Source of the DNA: Sphaerotilus natans
Lineage (GTDB): Bacteria; Pseudomonadota; Gammaproteobacteria; Burkholderiales; Burkholderiaceae_C
Direction: 5' to 3'
Length of the DNA stretch: 64,000 nucleotides
Assembly: GCF_900156335.1 (NCBI RefSeq)
Contig: NZ_FTMZ01000012.1
Location: 62,001-126,000, forward strand
The position numbers and the translations under genes were made by a program. The notes beneath the pieces are model-generated. The model worked only from the letters and a program-made list of their open reading frames with translations, had not been told where the DNA came from and ran no database searches. Of this stretch, positions 51,567-61,356 are shown piece after piece. Numbering within the stretch: the first letter of the stretch is position 1; every line of letters begins with the position of its first letter.

Positions 51567-53107
51567 CGGCCTGGCCGGATCGTTTGGATCGCCGTGCCTG
51601 CCTGGCGCGGCTCTGGGGGCATGGTCTGGCGGTGCCGCTGGGCCTGACCGGTCTGGCCGGCTGCGCGACGGTCGTGCGCGCCGGGGGCGGGCCGCCCGGT
51701 CTGGGCGAACCCGATCCCTCGCCGCTGCTGCCGCCACCAGGCGAGCCGGTGCCGGTGCATGTGCCGGAGGTCGAGCAGGAACTGCTCGGCGAGGTCGGCC
51801 CGACGCTGATCGTGGCCGAGCGTCGCGACCTGCCGCTGGTCAGCATCGCGCTGCGGGTGCGCTGCGGCAGCGCGGCCGATCCGCCCGGGCGCAGCGGCTG
51901 CGCGCTGCTGCTGTCGCAGATGCTGGCGCGCGGCGCGATGCGCCAGGGCCGGCCGGTCGACGGCGCGACGCTGGCACGTCAGGCCGAGGCGCTGGGCGGC
52001 TCGATCGGCACCGGCGCGCAGGACAGCCAGATCTGGCTGGACATGACGGTGATGACGCCGCTGCTGCCGCAGGCGCTGGCGCTGCTGGTCGACCTGCTGC
52101 GCCGGCCGCTGCTGCCGGCGGCCGAGCTGCAGCAGGTGCGCGCCCAGGCGCTCGACGGTCTGGGCCTGCGCCTGCAGGATCCGGCGCTGCTGGCGGCGCT
52201 GGTGGCGCGGCGCACTGTCTGGGGCCGCAGCCTGCACGGCGCGGTGCCCACGCCCGAGAGTCTCTCGGCGGTGCGCCGCGAGGACCTGCTGACGATGCAC
52301 CGGCGCTGGTTCCGCCCCGACCGGGTCGCGGTGGTGCTGACCGGCGACATCGACCTGGCCGCGGCGCGGGCGCTGCTGCGGCCGATGTTCGCAGGTTGGC
52401 GCATCGCCGATGCGCCGATGCCGCACGAGATGCCCAGCGCGCCGCCGCAGCCGCTGCTGCCGGCCACGCTGCTGGTCGATCTGCCGCGCGCGGCGCAGAC
52501 CGCGGTGCTGGTCTGCGCGCCGCATGTCGCGCTCGACGCGCCGGATCGGCGCGCCGGCCAGATGGCGGCCACCGTGATCGGCGGCGGCTACTCGGCGCGG
52601 CTCAACCAGGCGGTGCGCATCCGCCGCGGCCTGTCCTACGGCGCCGACGCGCGCATCGAGCAGCAGCGCGCCGGCGGTCTGTTCATCGCCCAGGCGCGCA
52701 CCGCGTCGCGCCATGCCGCCGAGGTCGCGCAGCTGATGCGCGAGCGGGTGCTCTCGCCCGGGCGCGAGCCGCCGACGCCCGAGGAGCTGGCGGCCCGGCG
52801 TGCCGCGCTGATCGGCTCGCTGGCACGCCGGCTCGATACCGACGAGGGCCTGAACGCGCGCCTGGGCGAGCTCTGGGCCCAGGGCATCGGCCTGGGCGAG
52901 CTGAGCTGCTTTGCCGCGGGCATCGCCGGGGTCGAGAGCATGGACGTGCAGCGCTTCGTGCAGCGCCATTGGCCGGCCGCAGCGCTGCGCACCTTGGTGG
53001 TCGGACCGCTGGATGCGGCCGGCCCGGCGCTGGCCGCGCTCGACCCGAAGGCGCTGCGGCTGGCCGCCGCCGACCTGGTGCTCGACAGTCCCGTGCTGCG
53101 CCGCTGA
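51563..53107 (+). CDS. M16 peptidase-like lipoprotein, inactive partner
   Basis: A 514 aa M16-fold protein that lacks the zinc motif: the position of HxxEH reads SGCALLLSQMLARGA. It keeps the C-terminal Arg/Tyr pair region (IRRGLSYGADARI) that grips substrate in the inactive subunit. The N-terminus is a lipoprotein signal with GLTGLAGC (Cys about residue 34), so the pair is probably tethered to a membrane on the periplasmic side. A Pro-rich linker follows. It partners the peptidase encoded just upstream. Confidence 0.9.
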   Translation: MTAWPDRLDRRACLARLWGHGLAVPLGLTGLAGCATVVRAGGGPPGLGEPDPSPLLPPPGEPVPVHVPEVEQELLGEVGPTLIVAERRDLPLVSIALRVRCGSAADPPGRSGCALLLSQMLARGAMRQGRPVDGATLARQAEALGGSIGTGAQDSQIWLDMTVMTPLLPQALALLVDLLRRPLLPAAELQQVRAQALDGLGLRLQDPALLAALVARRTVWGRSLHGAVPTPESLSAVRREDLLTMHRRWFRPDRVAVVLTGDIDLAAARALLRPMFAGWRIADAPMPHEMPSAPPQPLLPATLLVDLPRAAQTAVLVCAPHVALDAPDRRAGQMAATVIGGGYSARLNQAVRIRRGLSYGADARIEQQRAGGLFIAQARTASRHAAEVAQLMRERVLSPGREPPTPEELAARRAALIGSLARRLDTDEGLNARLGELWAQGIGLGELSCFAAGIAGVESMDVQRFVQRHWPAAALRTLVVGPLDAAGPALAALDPKALRLAAADLVLDSPVLRR

Positions 53108-53228
53108 GACAGTCCGGACACATCGCGCCATCGCGTCATCGGATGCTCACCGGCGGGCCCGGGTTTGCACCGACAATTCCGGTCGGCCGCTCCGGTCGCC
53201 TTCTTCTCACCTTATTGCCGTTGTTCTG

Positions 53229-54407
53229 ATGCGCATCGCCCTCGTCACGCCCATGCTGCCCGTTCCGCACGACCAGACGCGGGGCCGCTACATCCATGAG
53301 ACCGCCCGCTCGCTCGGTCGGCTGGCCACCGTCAAGACCTTCCTGCAGACGATGCAGTACCCGAAGGTGCCGGGCCTGCGCCCGCGCAGCTTCATCTACG
53401 GCTCGATCGGTCCCGACTACCAGCTCGACGGCTGCGATGTCGAGACCTTCGACTACATGGGCCTGCCGGTGGTCAGTCGCGGCTGGAACGGACACATCGC
53501 CAGCTGGTCGCTCACCCCCCGGGTGCGCCGCTTCAAGCCCGATCTGGTGCTGGCCTACTGGGTCTATCCGGACGGCTTCGCCGCGCTGCGCACCGCGCGT
53601 GCGCTGGGCGTGCCCTGCGTGGTGGGCGCGCTGGGCTCGGACATCCATGTGCGCTCGGGCGTCAACGAGAAGATGACCCGCCGCACCATCGACGGCGTCG
53701 ACGCGCTGCTGACCGTCTCGGAGGCGATGCGCCAGTACTCGATCCGCGAGTTCGGCGCGCCCGCCGACCGCGTCCACACCATCATCAACGGCTTCAACAC
53801 CGCGGTGTTCAAGCCGCTCGACCAGGCCGCGCTGCGCGCGAAGTGGGGCGTCAGGTCCGACGAGAAGATGATCGTGTACGTCGGCCGCTTCGTCGAGGCC
53901 AAGGGCATGCGCGAGCTGATCACCGCCTTCCAGACGCTGGCCAAGGACGATCCGAAGGTCACGCTGGCGCTGGTGGGCGACGGCGTGATGAAGACCGAGC
54001 TGATGGAGCTGGTGCACTCGACTGGCCTGACCGAGCGGGTGCACCTGCCCGGCGGCCAGCCGCCCGAGCAGGTCGCCGAGTGGATCAACGCCGCCGATGT
54101 GCTGACGCTGCCGAGCTGGTCGGAGGGCTATCCGAACGTGGTCGTCGAGGGCGTGGCCTGCGGCCGCCCGGTGGTGGCCACCGATGTCGGCGGCACCCGC
54201 GAGATCCTGCACGAGCGCAACGGCATCCTGATCCCGCCGCGCGACGCCGGCGCGCTGACGAAGGCGCTGCGCGACGCGCTCGACCGCGACTGGGACCACG
54301 CCGCCATCGCCGCGGCGATGAGCCGCACCTGGGACGACGTGGCGGTCGAGACGCTGAAGGTCTGCGAGCAGGTGGTGGCTGGCCGTACCGGCCGGCGCGC
54401 GGCCTGA
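53229..54407 (+). CDS. Glycosyltransferase family 4
   Basis: A 392 aa GT-B glycosyltransferase. N-terminal MRIALVTPMLPVPHDQTRGRY is the acceptor-domain start; the donor half has IVYVGRFVEAKGMRELITAF, ALVGDG and the nucleotide-sugar motif PSWSEGYPNVVVEGVACGRP with the EX7E glutamates. No membrane segment. Sugar and acceptor unknown; exopolysaccharide, LPS or glycolipid are all possible. It sits 121 bases after the M16 pair without other sugar genes nearby. Confidence 0.9.
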   Translation: MRIALVTPMLPVPHDQTRGRYIHETARSLGRLATVKTFLQTMQYPKVPGLRPRSFIYGSIGPDYQLDGCDVETFDYMGLPVVSRGWNGHIASWSLTPRVRRFKPDLVLAYWVYPDGFAALRTARALGVPCVVGALGSDIHVRSGVNEKMTRRTIDGVDALLTVSEAMRQYSIREFGAPADRVHTIINGFNTAVFKPLDQAALRAKWGVRSDEKMIVYVGRFVEAKGMRELITAFQTLAKDDPKVTLALVGDGVMKTELMELVHSTGLTERVHLPGGQPPEQVAEWINAADVLTLPSWSEGYPNVVVEGVACGRPVVATDVGGTREILHERNGILIPPRDAGALTKALRDALDRDWDHAAIAAAMSRTWDDVAVETLKVCEQVVAGRTGRRAA

Positions 54408-54429
54408 GCCGGCCGGCCGGGTCGCTTGC

Positions 54430-54978
54430 TCAGTCCAGCGGCTGCGTCTGCGGCGTGGCCTTGAAGGCGCTGCGGGCATAGCCCAGCGCCTCGGCGCGCG
54501 CCAGCGCGGCGTCCAGCTCGGCCGCCGGCAGCTGCGGCGTGCGCGACAGCACCCAGCCGAACTGGCGCTTCGGCTCGCCCACCAGCACCCAGCGCTGGTC
54601 CGGCCCGAAGGCCAGGATCCAGTAGTCGCCGTAGAAGGGTCGGAAGAAGCTCACCCGCAGCTTGGCGTTGCCGCTGTCCGGCACCACCTTGGCGATGCCG
54701 GTGATGTCGGCGACCGTGCCGTCGGCGGTGCGGCAGCGGTTGCGCACCTCGATGTCCTCGCCCACCGCGCGGTAGCGAGCCTGCGTGTCGGCGACGCACT
54801 GCTTCTGGAAGCGGTTGGGCAGCGAGGCCACCTCGTACCAGGCGCCGGCGTAGCGCGCCAGATCGACCGAAGCCACGGTGGGCAGCGGCGCGGCCGGCGT
54901 GCTGGGGCCCGAGGCGCAGCCGGCCAGGGCCAGCAGCGCGGCGCCGGCCAGCGCCATCGTCAGGCGGGCGATCTTCAT
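54430..54978 (-). CDS. blc: Lipocalin-family lipoprotein (Blc-like)
   Basis: A 182 aa outer-membrane lipoprotein of the bacterial lipocalin family, binding lipids. Lipobox LALAGC (Cys21), lipocalin signature YAGAWYEVASLPNRFQKQC (residues about 43-61), further strands VSFFRPFYGDYWILAFGPD and WVLVGEPKRQFGWVLSRTP. Its ATG overlaps the prlC stop (ATGA), so it is translated from the prlC message. Confidence 0.93.
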   Translation of the reverse strand: MKIARLTMALAGAALLALAGCASGPSTPAAPLPTVASVDLARYAGAWYEVASLPNRFQKQCVADTQARYRAVGEDIEVRNRCRTADGTVADITGIAKVVPDSGNAKLRVSFFRPFYGDYWILAFGPDQRWVLVGEPKRQFGWVLSRTPQLPAAELDAALARAEALGYARSAFKATPQTQPLD

Positions 54979-57008
54979 GCCATGCCCTGGTGGCGCAGCA
55001 GCGCGTCGATCTTCGGCTCGCGGCCGCGGAAGGCCTTGAAGTTGTCGATCGCGTCGCGCGCGCCGCCGGCCTCCAGGATCTCGCGGCGGTAGCGCCGGCC
55101 GGTCTCGGGGTTGAGCACGCCTTCTTCCTCGAAGGCGCTCCAGGCGTCGGCGCTGAGCAGCTCGGCCCACTTGTAGCTGTAGTAGCCCGCCGCGTAGCCG
55201 CCGGCGAAGATGTGCGAGAAGGTGTGCTGGAAGCGGTTGAAGGCCGGCGGCTTCATCACCGCGACCTCGTTGCGCACCTCGTCGACGATCTGCTGGATGC
55301 GCGCGTCGCTGCCCGGCTCGGCGTGCAGGCGCATGTCGAGCAGCGCGAACTCCACCTGGCGCAGCGTCATCAGGCCGCTCTGGAAGTTCTTCGCGGCGAT
55401 CATCTTGTCGAACAGCGCGCGCGGCAGCGGCTCGCCGGTGTCCACATGGGCGGTCATGTGCCGGAGCACCTCCCATTCCCAGCAGAAGTTCTCCATGAAC
55501 TGGCTGGGCAGCTCGACCGCGTCCCACTCGACGCCCGAGATGCCCGATACGCCCAGGTCCGCCACCTGCGTGAGCATGTGGTGCAGGCCGTGGCCGAACT
55601 CGTGGAACAGCGTCTGCACCTCGTCGTGCGTCAGCAGCGCGGGTTTGCCGCCCACTGGCGCCGAGAAGTTGCACACCAGATGCGCCACCGGCGTCTGCAG
55701 CGCGCCGGTGTCCGGGCGCAGCCAGCGGCCCTTGACGTCGTCCATCCACGCGCCGGGGCGCTTGCCGGGGCGTGCGTAGGGGTCGAGGTAGAACTGGCCG
55801 ATCAGCTCGCCGCCGCGCTCGATGCGGTAGAAGCGCACCGACTCGTGCCAGACCGGCGCCGTGTCCGGGTGGATCGCCACCTCGAACAGCGTCTCGATGA
55901 TGCGGAAGAGGCCGGCGAGCACCTTCGGCTCGGTGAAATACTGCTTCACCTCCTGGTCGCTGAAGGCGTAGCGCGCCTCCTTGAGCTTCTCGCCGGCGAA
56001 GGACACGTCCCAGGACTGCAGCTCGCTCAGGCCCAGCTCCTGGGCGGCGAACGCGCGCAGCTCGGCCAGGTCCTTCTCGGCGTAGGGGCGGGCGCGGGCG
56101 GCGAGGTCGCGCAGGAAATCGGTGACCTGCTTCGGGCTCTCGGCCATCTTGGCCACCAGCGAGACGTCGGCGTAGCTCGGGTAGCCCAGCAGCGCGGCCT
56201 CCTCCTGCTTCAGGCGCAGGATCTCGGCCATCACCGGCGTGTTGTCGCGCTCGGGCGGGCCGGCCTCGCAGGCGCGGGTGACGTAGGCGGTGTAGAGCCG
56301 CTCGCGCAAGGGCCGGTTCTCGGCGTACTGCATTACCGGCAGGTAGACCGGCATGTGCAGCGTGAGCTTGTGGCCGGTCTCGCCCGCGGCCTCGGCGGCG
56401 GCGCGGGTGGCGGCCTGGACGTCCTCGGGCACGCCGGCGAGCTCCTCCGTCGTGGCCAGGTACGAGAAGCTGTCGGTGGCGTCGAGCACATGCTCGGAGA
56501 AGCTCTGGCTCAGCTCGGCCAGGCGCTCCTGGATCTGCGCGAAGCGCACCTTGGCCTCGCCCTGCAGCTCGGCGCCGGAGAGCACGAAGTCGCGCAGCCA
56601 GTGCGACAGGGCCTGCTGGCGCGGCGCGCTCAGCGTGGCCGCGGTGGGGCTGGCGGCGATGGCCTTGTACTTGGCGTAGAGCCGCTCGTCGGCGCCCTGG
56701 CGGGTGTAGAACTCGGTGATGCGCGGCAGGTTCTCGTTGAAGGCGGCGCGCAGCTCCGGCGTGTCGGCCACGCCCTTGAGGTGGCCGACGGCGCCCCAGG
56801 CCCCGCCCAGGCGCTCGGTGGCCACGGTCAGCGTGCGCGACAGCGTGTCGTAGTCGGCCGGGGTGTCGGCGGCGACTGCGGTCTCGAGCGCGGCGTTCGC
56901 GTCGGCCAGCAGCACGTCGAGCGCCGGGCTCACATGCTCCGGGCGGATGGCGTCGAACAGCGGCAGCGGGGAGGAGGTCAGCAGCGGATTGGCGGCGGTG
57001 TCGGTCAT
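54975..57008 (-). CDS. prlC: Oligopeptidase A (M3)
   Basis: A cytoplasmic zinc metallopeptidase that degrades signal peptides and oligopeptides. The 677 aa protein begins NPLLTSSPLPLFDAIRPEHV, as in the family, and has the zinc motif FHEFGHGLHH (His469, Glu470, His473) and the downstream glutamate in SGVEWDAVELPSQFMENFCW. ATG at 57008 (MTDTAANPLL) fits the family; the ATG at 57014 is two codons upstream and equally possible. Confidence 0.96.
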   Translation of the reverse strand: MTDTAANPLLTSSPLPLFDAIRPEHVSPALDVLLADANAALETAVAADTPADYDTLSRTLTVATERLGGAWGAVGHLKGVADTPELRAAFNENLPRITEFYTRQGADERLYAKYKAIAASPTAATLSAPRQQALSHWLRDFVLSGAELQGEAKVRFAQIQERLAELSQSFSEHVLDATDSFSYLATTEELAGVPEDVQAATRAAAEAAGETGHKLTLHMPVYLPVMQYAENRPLRERLYTAYVTRACEAGPPERDNTPVMAEILRLKQEEAALLGYPSYADVSLVAKMAESPKQVTDFLRDLAARARPYAEKDLAELRAFAAQELGLSELQSWDVSFAGEKLKEARYAFSDQEVKQYFTEPKVLAGLFRIIETLFEVAIHPDTAPVWHESVRFYRIERGGELIGQFYLDPYARPGKRPGAWMDDVKGRWLRPDTGALQTPVAHLVCNFSAPVGGKPALLTHDEVQTLFHEFGHGLHHMLTQVADLGVSGISGVEWDAVELPSQFMENFCWEWEVLRHMTAHVDTGEPLPRALFDKMIAAKNFQSGLMTLRQVEFALLDMRLHAEPGSDARIQQIVDEVRNEVAVMKPPAFNRFQHTFSHIFAGGYAAGYYSYKWAELLSADAWSAFEEEGVLNPETGRRYRREILEAGGARDAIDNFKAFRGREPKIDALLRHQGMA

Positions 57009-57159
57009 CGGCATGGGCAGCAGGGCTGGAAGGCGAATGGGGACGGACAGGCCACGCGCCGGATGGCACGAAGCCCCGGCCAGCGTAACCGACCAGGGCT
57101 TCATCTGGGGGCGGCACGGGCATCCGCAAGGGTGCCCGCGCCGAGGCGCAAGACCGGCC

Positions 57160-58023
57160 TCAGACCGCCGCGGCCGCGACCCGCTCGGCCGCCTCCATCG
57201 TGTTGACCAGCAGCATCGTGATCGTCATCGGGCCGACGCCGCCTGGCACCGGCGTGATGTGGCTGGCGACCTCGCGGCAGCCGTCGAAGTCGACGTCGCC
57301 GCAGAGCTTGCCCTCGTCGTTGCGGTTCATGCCGACGTCGATGACGACGGCGCCGGGCTTGATCATGTCGGCGGTCAGCACGTTGCGCTTGCCCACCGCG
57401 GCGACGACGATGTCGGCCTGGCGCGTCATCGCGGCCAGGTCGGCGGTGCCGCTGTGGGTGATGGTGACGGTGGCATTGGCCGCCAGCAGCATCATCGCCA
57501 TCGGCTTGCCGACGATGTTGGAGCGGCCGATCACCACCGCGTGCTTGCCGCGCAGGTCCTTCAGGCCGATGGATTCGAGCATCTTCATGCAGCCGTAGGG
57601 CGTGCAGGCCTTGAAGCCGACCTCGCCGACCATCAGCGCGCCGGCCGAGGCGACGTGGAAGCCGTCGACGTCCTTCAGCGGCGAGATCGCCTCGATGACC
57701 TTGTGGTCGTCGATGTGCTTGGGCAGCGGCAGCTGCACCAGGATGCCGTGGATGGCGGGGTCGTTGTTCAGCGCGTCGATGCGTGCCAGCAGATCGGCCT
57801 CCGACAGCGTGGCCTCGTACTTCTCCAGCACCGAGTGGAAGCCGACGTCCTCGCAGGCCTTGACCTTGTTGCGCACATAGACCGCGCTGGCCGGGTTGTC
57901 GCCGACCAGGATCACGGCCAGGCCGGGCTTGAGGCCGCGTGCGGTCAGGGCTGCGGCGCGTTGCGCCACCTCGGCGCGGAGTTGCTTGGACAGGGCGTTG
58001 CCGTCGATGAGCTGGGCGGACAC
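57160..58023 (-). CDS. folD: Methylenetetrahydrofolate dehydrogenase / cyclohydrolase FolD
   Basis: Bifunctional one-carbon enzyme linking methylene-, methenyl- and formyl-THF. The 287 aa protein has [16 protein letters not shown] (catalytic Lys and Tyr region), [29 protein letters not shown] and the C-terminal [16 protein letters not shown] start at 58021-58023 preceded by AGGAGAACACC. A terminator separates it from the regulator gene upstream. Confidence 0.97.
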   Translation of the reverse strand: MSAQLIDGNALSKQLRAEVAQRAAALTARGLKPGLAVILVGDNPASAVYVRNKVKACEDVGFHSVLEKYEATLSEADLLARIDALNNDPAIHGILVQLPLPKHIDDHKVIEAISPLKDVDGFHVASAGALMVGEVGFKACTPYGCMKMLESIGLKDLRGKHAVVIGRSNIVGKPMAMMLLAANATVTITHSGTADLAAMTRQADIVVAAVGKRNVLTADMIKPGAVVIDVGMNRNDEGKLCGDVDFDGCREVASHITPVPGGVGPMTITMLLVNTMEAAERVAAAAV

Positions 58024-58075
58024 GGTGTTCTCCTGGAGGGAAAAGAGCTGAGGGAGCTGGGGAGCGGGGACAATG

Positions 58076-58102
58076 AAAAAGGCCGCTGACGCTTCAGCGG
58101 CC
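58076..58102 (-). terminator. Rho-independent terminator of the two-component operon
   Basis: On the minus strand GGCCGCTGA-AGCG-TCAGCGGCC forms a 9-bp stem followed by TTTTTCATTG. It lies 22 bases after the response regulator stop and 52 bases before the folD start. Confidence 0.85.
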
Positions 58103-58123
58103 TCGCAGGCGGGGAGGGCGGGC

Positions 58124-58753
58124 TCAGGCCTTGGCGGCTTGACCGGCGCCCAGCGCGATCTTCAGCAGGTCGGCGACGGTGTTGGCGTTGAGCTTCTCCA
58201 TGATGTTGGCGCGGTGCGCCTCCACCGTCTTGATGCTGATGCCCAGATCGTCGGCGATCTGCTTGTTCAGGCGGCCGGCGACGATGCGCTCGAGCACCTG
58301 GGCCTCGCGGGTGGTCAGGCGCGACAGCAGCGCCTCGCGGCTGGCCTGTTCCTGGTGCGTCGAGAAGGCGGCGCGGGCGCGCTCGAGCATGCGCTCGACC
58401 AGCGCGACCAGCTCGTCTTCCTTGAAGGGCTTCTCGATGAAGTCCTCGGCGCCCTTCTTCATCGTGGTGACCGCCATCGGCACGTCGCCGTGGCCGGTGA
58501 TGAAGACGATCGGCAGCGGGCTCTTGCGCTCGAGCAGGCGGTCCTGCAGCTCCAGGCCGCTCATGCCATCCATGCGGATGTCGGCGACCAGGCAGGCGAC
58601 CTCGCGGGGATCGAAGCGCGACAGGAAAGCCTCGGCCGAGTCGAAGCACTTGACCCGGTAATCCTTGCCTTCGAGCAGCCACTGCAGCGAATCGCGAACC
58701 GCCTCGTCGTCGTCGACGACGTACACCGTACCTTTCTTGGGGATCAGGCTCAT
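58124..58753 (-). CDS. FixJ/NarL-type response regulator
   Basis: A 209 aa regulator. Receiver about residues 8-125 ([18 protein letters not shown], phosphoacceptor Asp58 in [33 protein letters not shown]), then a LuxR-type helix-turn-helix about 140-205 ([20 protein letters not shown]). It starts 4 bases after the kinase stop, so both are one operon. FixJ/DctR/TodT-like; the target may be the divergent aceE gene or folD, both conserved neighbours in Burkholderiales. Confidence 0.94.
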   Translation of the reverse strand: MSLIPKKGTVYVVDDDEAVRDSLQWLLEGKDYRVKCFDSAEAFLSRFDPREVACLVADIRMDGMSGLELQDRLLERKSPLPIVFITGHGDVPMAVTTMKKGAEDFIEKPFKEDELVALVERMLERARAAFSTHQEQASREALLSRLTTREAQVLERIVAGRLNKQIADDLGISIKTVEAHRANIMEKLNANTVADLLKIALGAGQAAKA

Positions 58754-58757
58754 GTCT

Positions 58758-61319
58758 TCAGTGGACCTCAGGTGTCTTTGCCGTGCTGTTGTCTCCCGTG
58801 GTGGCAACGGGCAGCATGAAGGAGAAACGGCATCCGCAGATGCTGTCCCCATTGTAGAGGTTCTCCGCCTTCATCCGGCCCTGGTGCGACTCGATGATCG
58901 AGCGGCACAGCGACAGCCCGATGCCCATGCCGTCGCTCTTGGTCGAGAAGAAGGCCTCGTAGAGGCGGCCGATGACTTCCTCGCGGATGCCGGGGCCGGC
59001 GTCGGTGACGCTGAACTCGATCACCCCCCCGAGTTCGGCGGTGTGGCGCGGCACGACGCGCAGCTCGATGGTGCGCCGCTTCGGCGGCATCTGCGCGTTG
59101 TCGATCGCCTCGGCGGCGTTCTTCAGCAGGTTCAGCAGCACCTGCTCGATCAGGATCGGGTCGACCTGCAGCACCGGCAGGCGCTGTGCGACATAGCTCT
59201 GGATCGCGACATTGCGCCGCTTGAGCTCGATGGTGGCCAGCTCCAGCGCGTCCTCGACGATCTCGGCGGCGCGCGCGGGCTGGCGCTGCGGCTCGCTGCG
59301 CTTCACGAACTGGCGGATGCGGTGAATGATCTGGCCGGCGCGCTGCGCCTGCTTCGAGGTCTTCTCCAGCGCCATCGCCAGATCCTCCTCGCGCAGGTTG
59401 CCGGCGCGCAGCCGCGAGAGCATGCCGTTGCAGTAGTTGGTGATCGCCGCCAGCGGCTGGTTGAGCTCGTGTGCGACCGAGGACGCCATCTCGCCCATCG
59501 TCACCAGGCGGCTGGTCTCCTGGGCGCGCTCGATCTGGCGGGCGGTCTCCTCCTCCATCTGCCGGCGTGCGGTCACGTCGGTGGCGATCAGCATCTGCGC
59601 CAGGCGGCCGTCGGTCCACTGCAGATAGCGCGCGCGCACGTCGAACCATTTCTGCATCGCCTCGACATGGACCTCGCGCGCGTCGGCGCCAGCCTCGTCG
59701 AGCTCGGCGGTGGGCACGCCGGCCATCGCGTCGACCGCGTCGCCCTGCTCGTCGTCCCCGCTGGCCGGGCGTCCGGCCAGCTGCGCATGCCAGCGTGCCT
59801 CGCCGCCGAACCACAGCCGGTAGGTGCGGTTGGCGAACAGCAGCTCGCCGGTCTGCGCCGACATCACCGACACCGCCGCGTCCAGCCCCTCCAGCACGGT
59901 GGTGAAGCGCTCGTGCGAGGCGGTGAGCTGGTCGCGGATGCGCTTGGCCTCGGTGATGTTGGTCATCGAGGTCATCCAGCCGGTCTGCTGGCCGCGCGAG
60001 TCGATCAGCGGCGAGACATACATGCGGGCGTCGAAGCGGGTGCCGTCCCGGCGCTGCACCTTGACCTCGATGCCGCCGGCCGGGCTGCGGCCGGCCAGCT
60101 CCTGCTGCAGCAGGCGGTGGTTTTCCTCCATGCGCTCGGGCGGCCAGTGCGGGTAGGGCGGCATGCGGCCGATCAGGTCGGCCTCGGAGAAGCCGGTCAT
60201 CGCGCAGAAGGCCGGGTTGACATAGGTGATGCGGCCGTCGAGATCCATCGCCCGCATGCCGGTCAGCATCGAGTTCTCCATCGCGCGGCGGAAGTTGGTC
60301 TCCTGCACCAGCGCGCCCTGGATCTGCAGCCGCCGGCGCATGTGGCGCCAGGTGCCCAGCAGCATCCACAGCGTCAGCGCCGACAGCGCCAGCACCATCC
60401 AGAACAGCGTGTTGCCGACCAGGCCGGCCGAGGTGCGAAAGCCCTCGCCGCGCAGCGTCACGCCGTGGTGGACCGGCGCGAACGGCACGCTCCAGGTCAG
60501 CAGGGTGTCCTTGTGCCGGCCGCGTTCGAGCGCGGCGGCGCCGGCGGTGCTGGCCATGACCTCGTCGTTGCCATCCAGCATCGAGATCACATGGCGCTGC
60601 GAGACCTCCGGCGGCACGAAATGGCGCAGCAGCGCCTCGACCGAGTATTCGGCCACCAGCGTGCCGGCGAAGTTGCCGTGGTCGATCAGCGGCACCTGCA
60701 CCTGGAAGACCAGCAGCCGGTTGGCATGGCGGAACGGCGGCGAGTAGACCGGCAGCCGCAGCTCGCGGCTGTCGCGGAAGGTCTCCAGGGTGACGCGCTG
60801 GCGCAGCTCGGCCGACACCGGATCGCCAGGGTCGCCGCCGGGCATGCCCAGGCGCGGCATCGCCGCCACCAGATCCGGCGAGACATGGCGCGCGATCACC
60901 TGACGATGCACGCCCAGCCAGGTCAGGCTGACGATCTCCGGGCGCTCGCGCTCGATGCGCTCGGCCTGGGCCAGCAGCTCGTCGCGGTCGACAGCCCGGG
61001 TCACCACCTCGCGGGCCATGCGCACCAGCTGCTCCTGGTTCTCGATCAGGCGCAGGCGGATCTGCTGCTGCACCAGCTCGGCATCGCGCTTGACCGACTC
61101 CAGCTCGCGCTCGATCTCCTCGTTCCGCAGGTACCAGAAGGCCGTGATGATCGCCGCCAGGAACAGCATCACCGACAGCAGCGGCGCCAGCGTGGCGAGC
61201 CGGTCCTGGCGCGAGGGCGACAGGCGGCGCCAGCGCGCGGCCAGCCGGCGCAGCAGGCGCAGGCCCGGACGCGTGCTCGGGGCCGCGGGCGGGGTGGATT
61301 CGGGAGGGCGAGAGCTCAT
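58758..61319 (-). CDS. Membrane PAS sensor histidine kinase (DctS-like)
   Basis: An 853 aa kinase. Two membrane helices (about residues 44-63 and 312-335) frame a periplasmic sensor of about 250 residues. Two PAS domains follow (about 355-465 and 470-585). HisKA has SVAHELNQPLAAITNYCNGM with His617; ATPase motifs NLLKNAAEAIDN and DAGPGIREEV, GMGIGLSLCRSI. The loop architecture is like DctB/DctS kinases that sense carboxylates; the position opposite aceE suggests a link to pyruvate or central carbon status, which is inference. Confidence 0.93.
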   Translation of the reverse strand: MSSRPPESTPPAAPSTRPGLRLLRRLAARWRRLSPSRQDRLATLAPLLSVMLFLAAIITAFWYLRNEEIERELESVKRDAELVQQQIRLRLIENQEQLVRMAREVVTRAVDRDELLAQAERIERERPEIVSLTWLGVHRQVIARHVSPDLVAAMPRLGMPGGDPGDPVSAELRQRVTLETFRDSRELRLPVYSPPFRHANRLLVFQVQVPLIDHGNFAGTLVAEYSVEALLRHFVPPEVSQRHVISMLDGNDEVMASTAGAAALERGRHKDTLLTWSVPFAPVHHGVTLRGEGFRTSAGLVGNTLFWMVLALSALTLWMLLGTWRHMRRRLQIQGALVQETNFRRAMENSMLTGMRAMDLDGRITYVNPAFCAMTGFSEADLIGRMPPYPHWPPERMEENHRLLQQELAGRSPAGGIEVKVQRRDGTRFDARMYVSPLIDSRGQQTGWMTSMTNITEAKRIRDQLTASHERFTTVLEGLDAAVSVMSAQTGELLFANRTYRLWFGGEARWHAQLAGRPASGDDEQGDAVDAMAGVPTAELDEAGADAREVHVEAMQKWFDVRARYLQWTDGRLAQMLIATDVTARRQMEEETARQIERAQETSRLVTMGEMASSVAHELNQPLAAITNYCNGMLSRLRAGNLREEDLAMALEKTSKQAQRAGQIIHRIRQFVKRSEPQRQPARAAEIVEDALELATIELKRRNVAIQSYVAQRLPVLQVDPILIEQVLLNLLKNAAEAIDNAQMPPKRRTIELRVVPRHTAELGGVIEFSVTDAGPGIREEVIGRLYEAFFSTKSDGMGIGLSLCRSIIESHQGRMKAENLYNGDSICGCRFSFMLPVATTGDNSTAKTPEVH

Positions 61320-61325
61320 GGTGTC

Positions 61326-61331
61326 ATTATG
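61326..61331 (-). promoter_or_regulatory. Candidate -10 element before the PAS kinase
   Basis: Minus-strand CATAAT ends 6 bases before the kinase ATG at 61319; no Shine-Dalgarno is present. Confidence 0.5.
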
Positions 61332-61337
61332 GTTTCA

Positions 61338-61356
61338 GTGAATTTCACAATGTGAA
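61338..61356. promoter_or_regulatory. Overlapping palindromes in the kinase-aceE promoter region
   Basis: GTGAA-T-TTCAC (61338-61348) and TTCACA-A-TGTGAA (61344-61356) overlap, and another GTGAATGTG half follows. They lie directly upstream of the kinase -10 element, so they are candidate operator sites for a dimeric regulator of one or both divergent genes. Confidence 0.45.
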
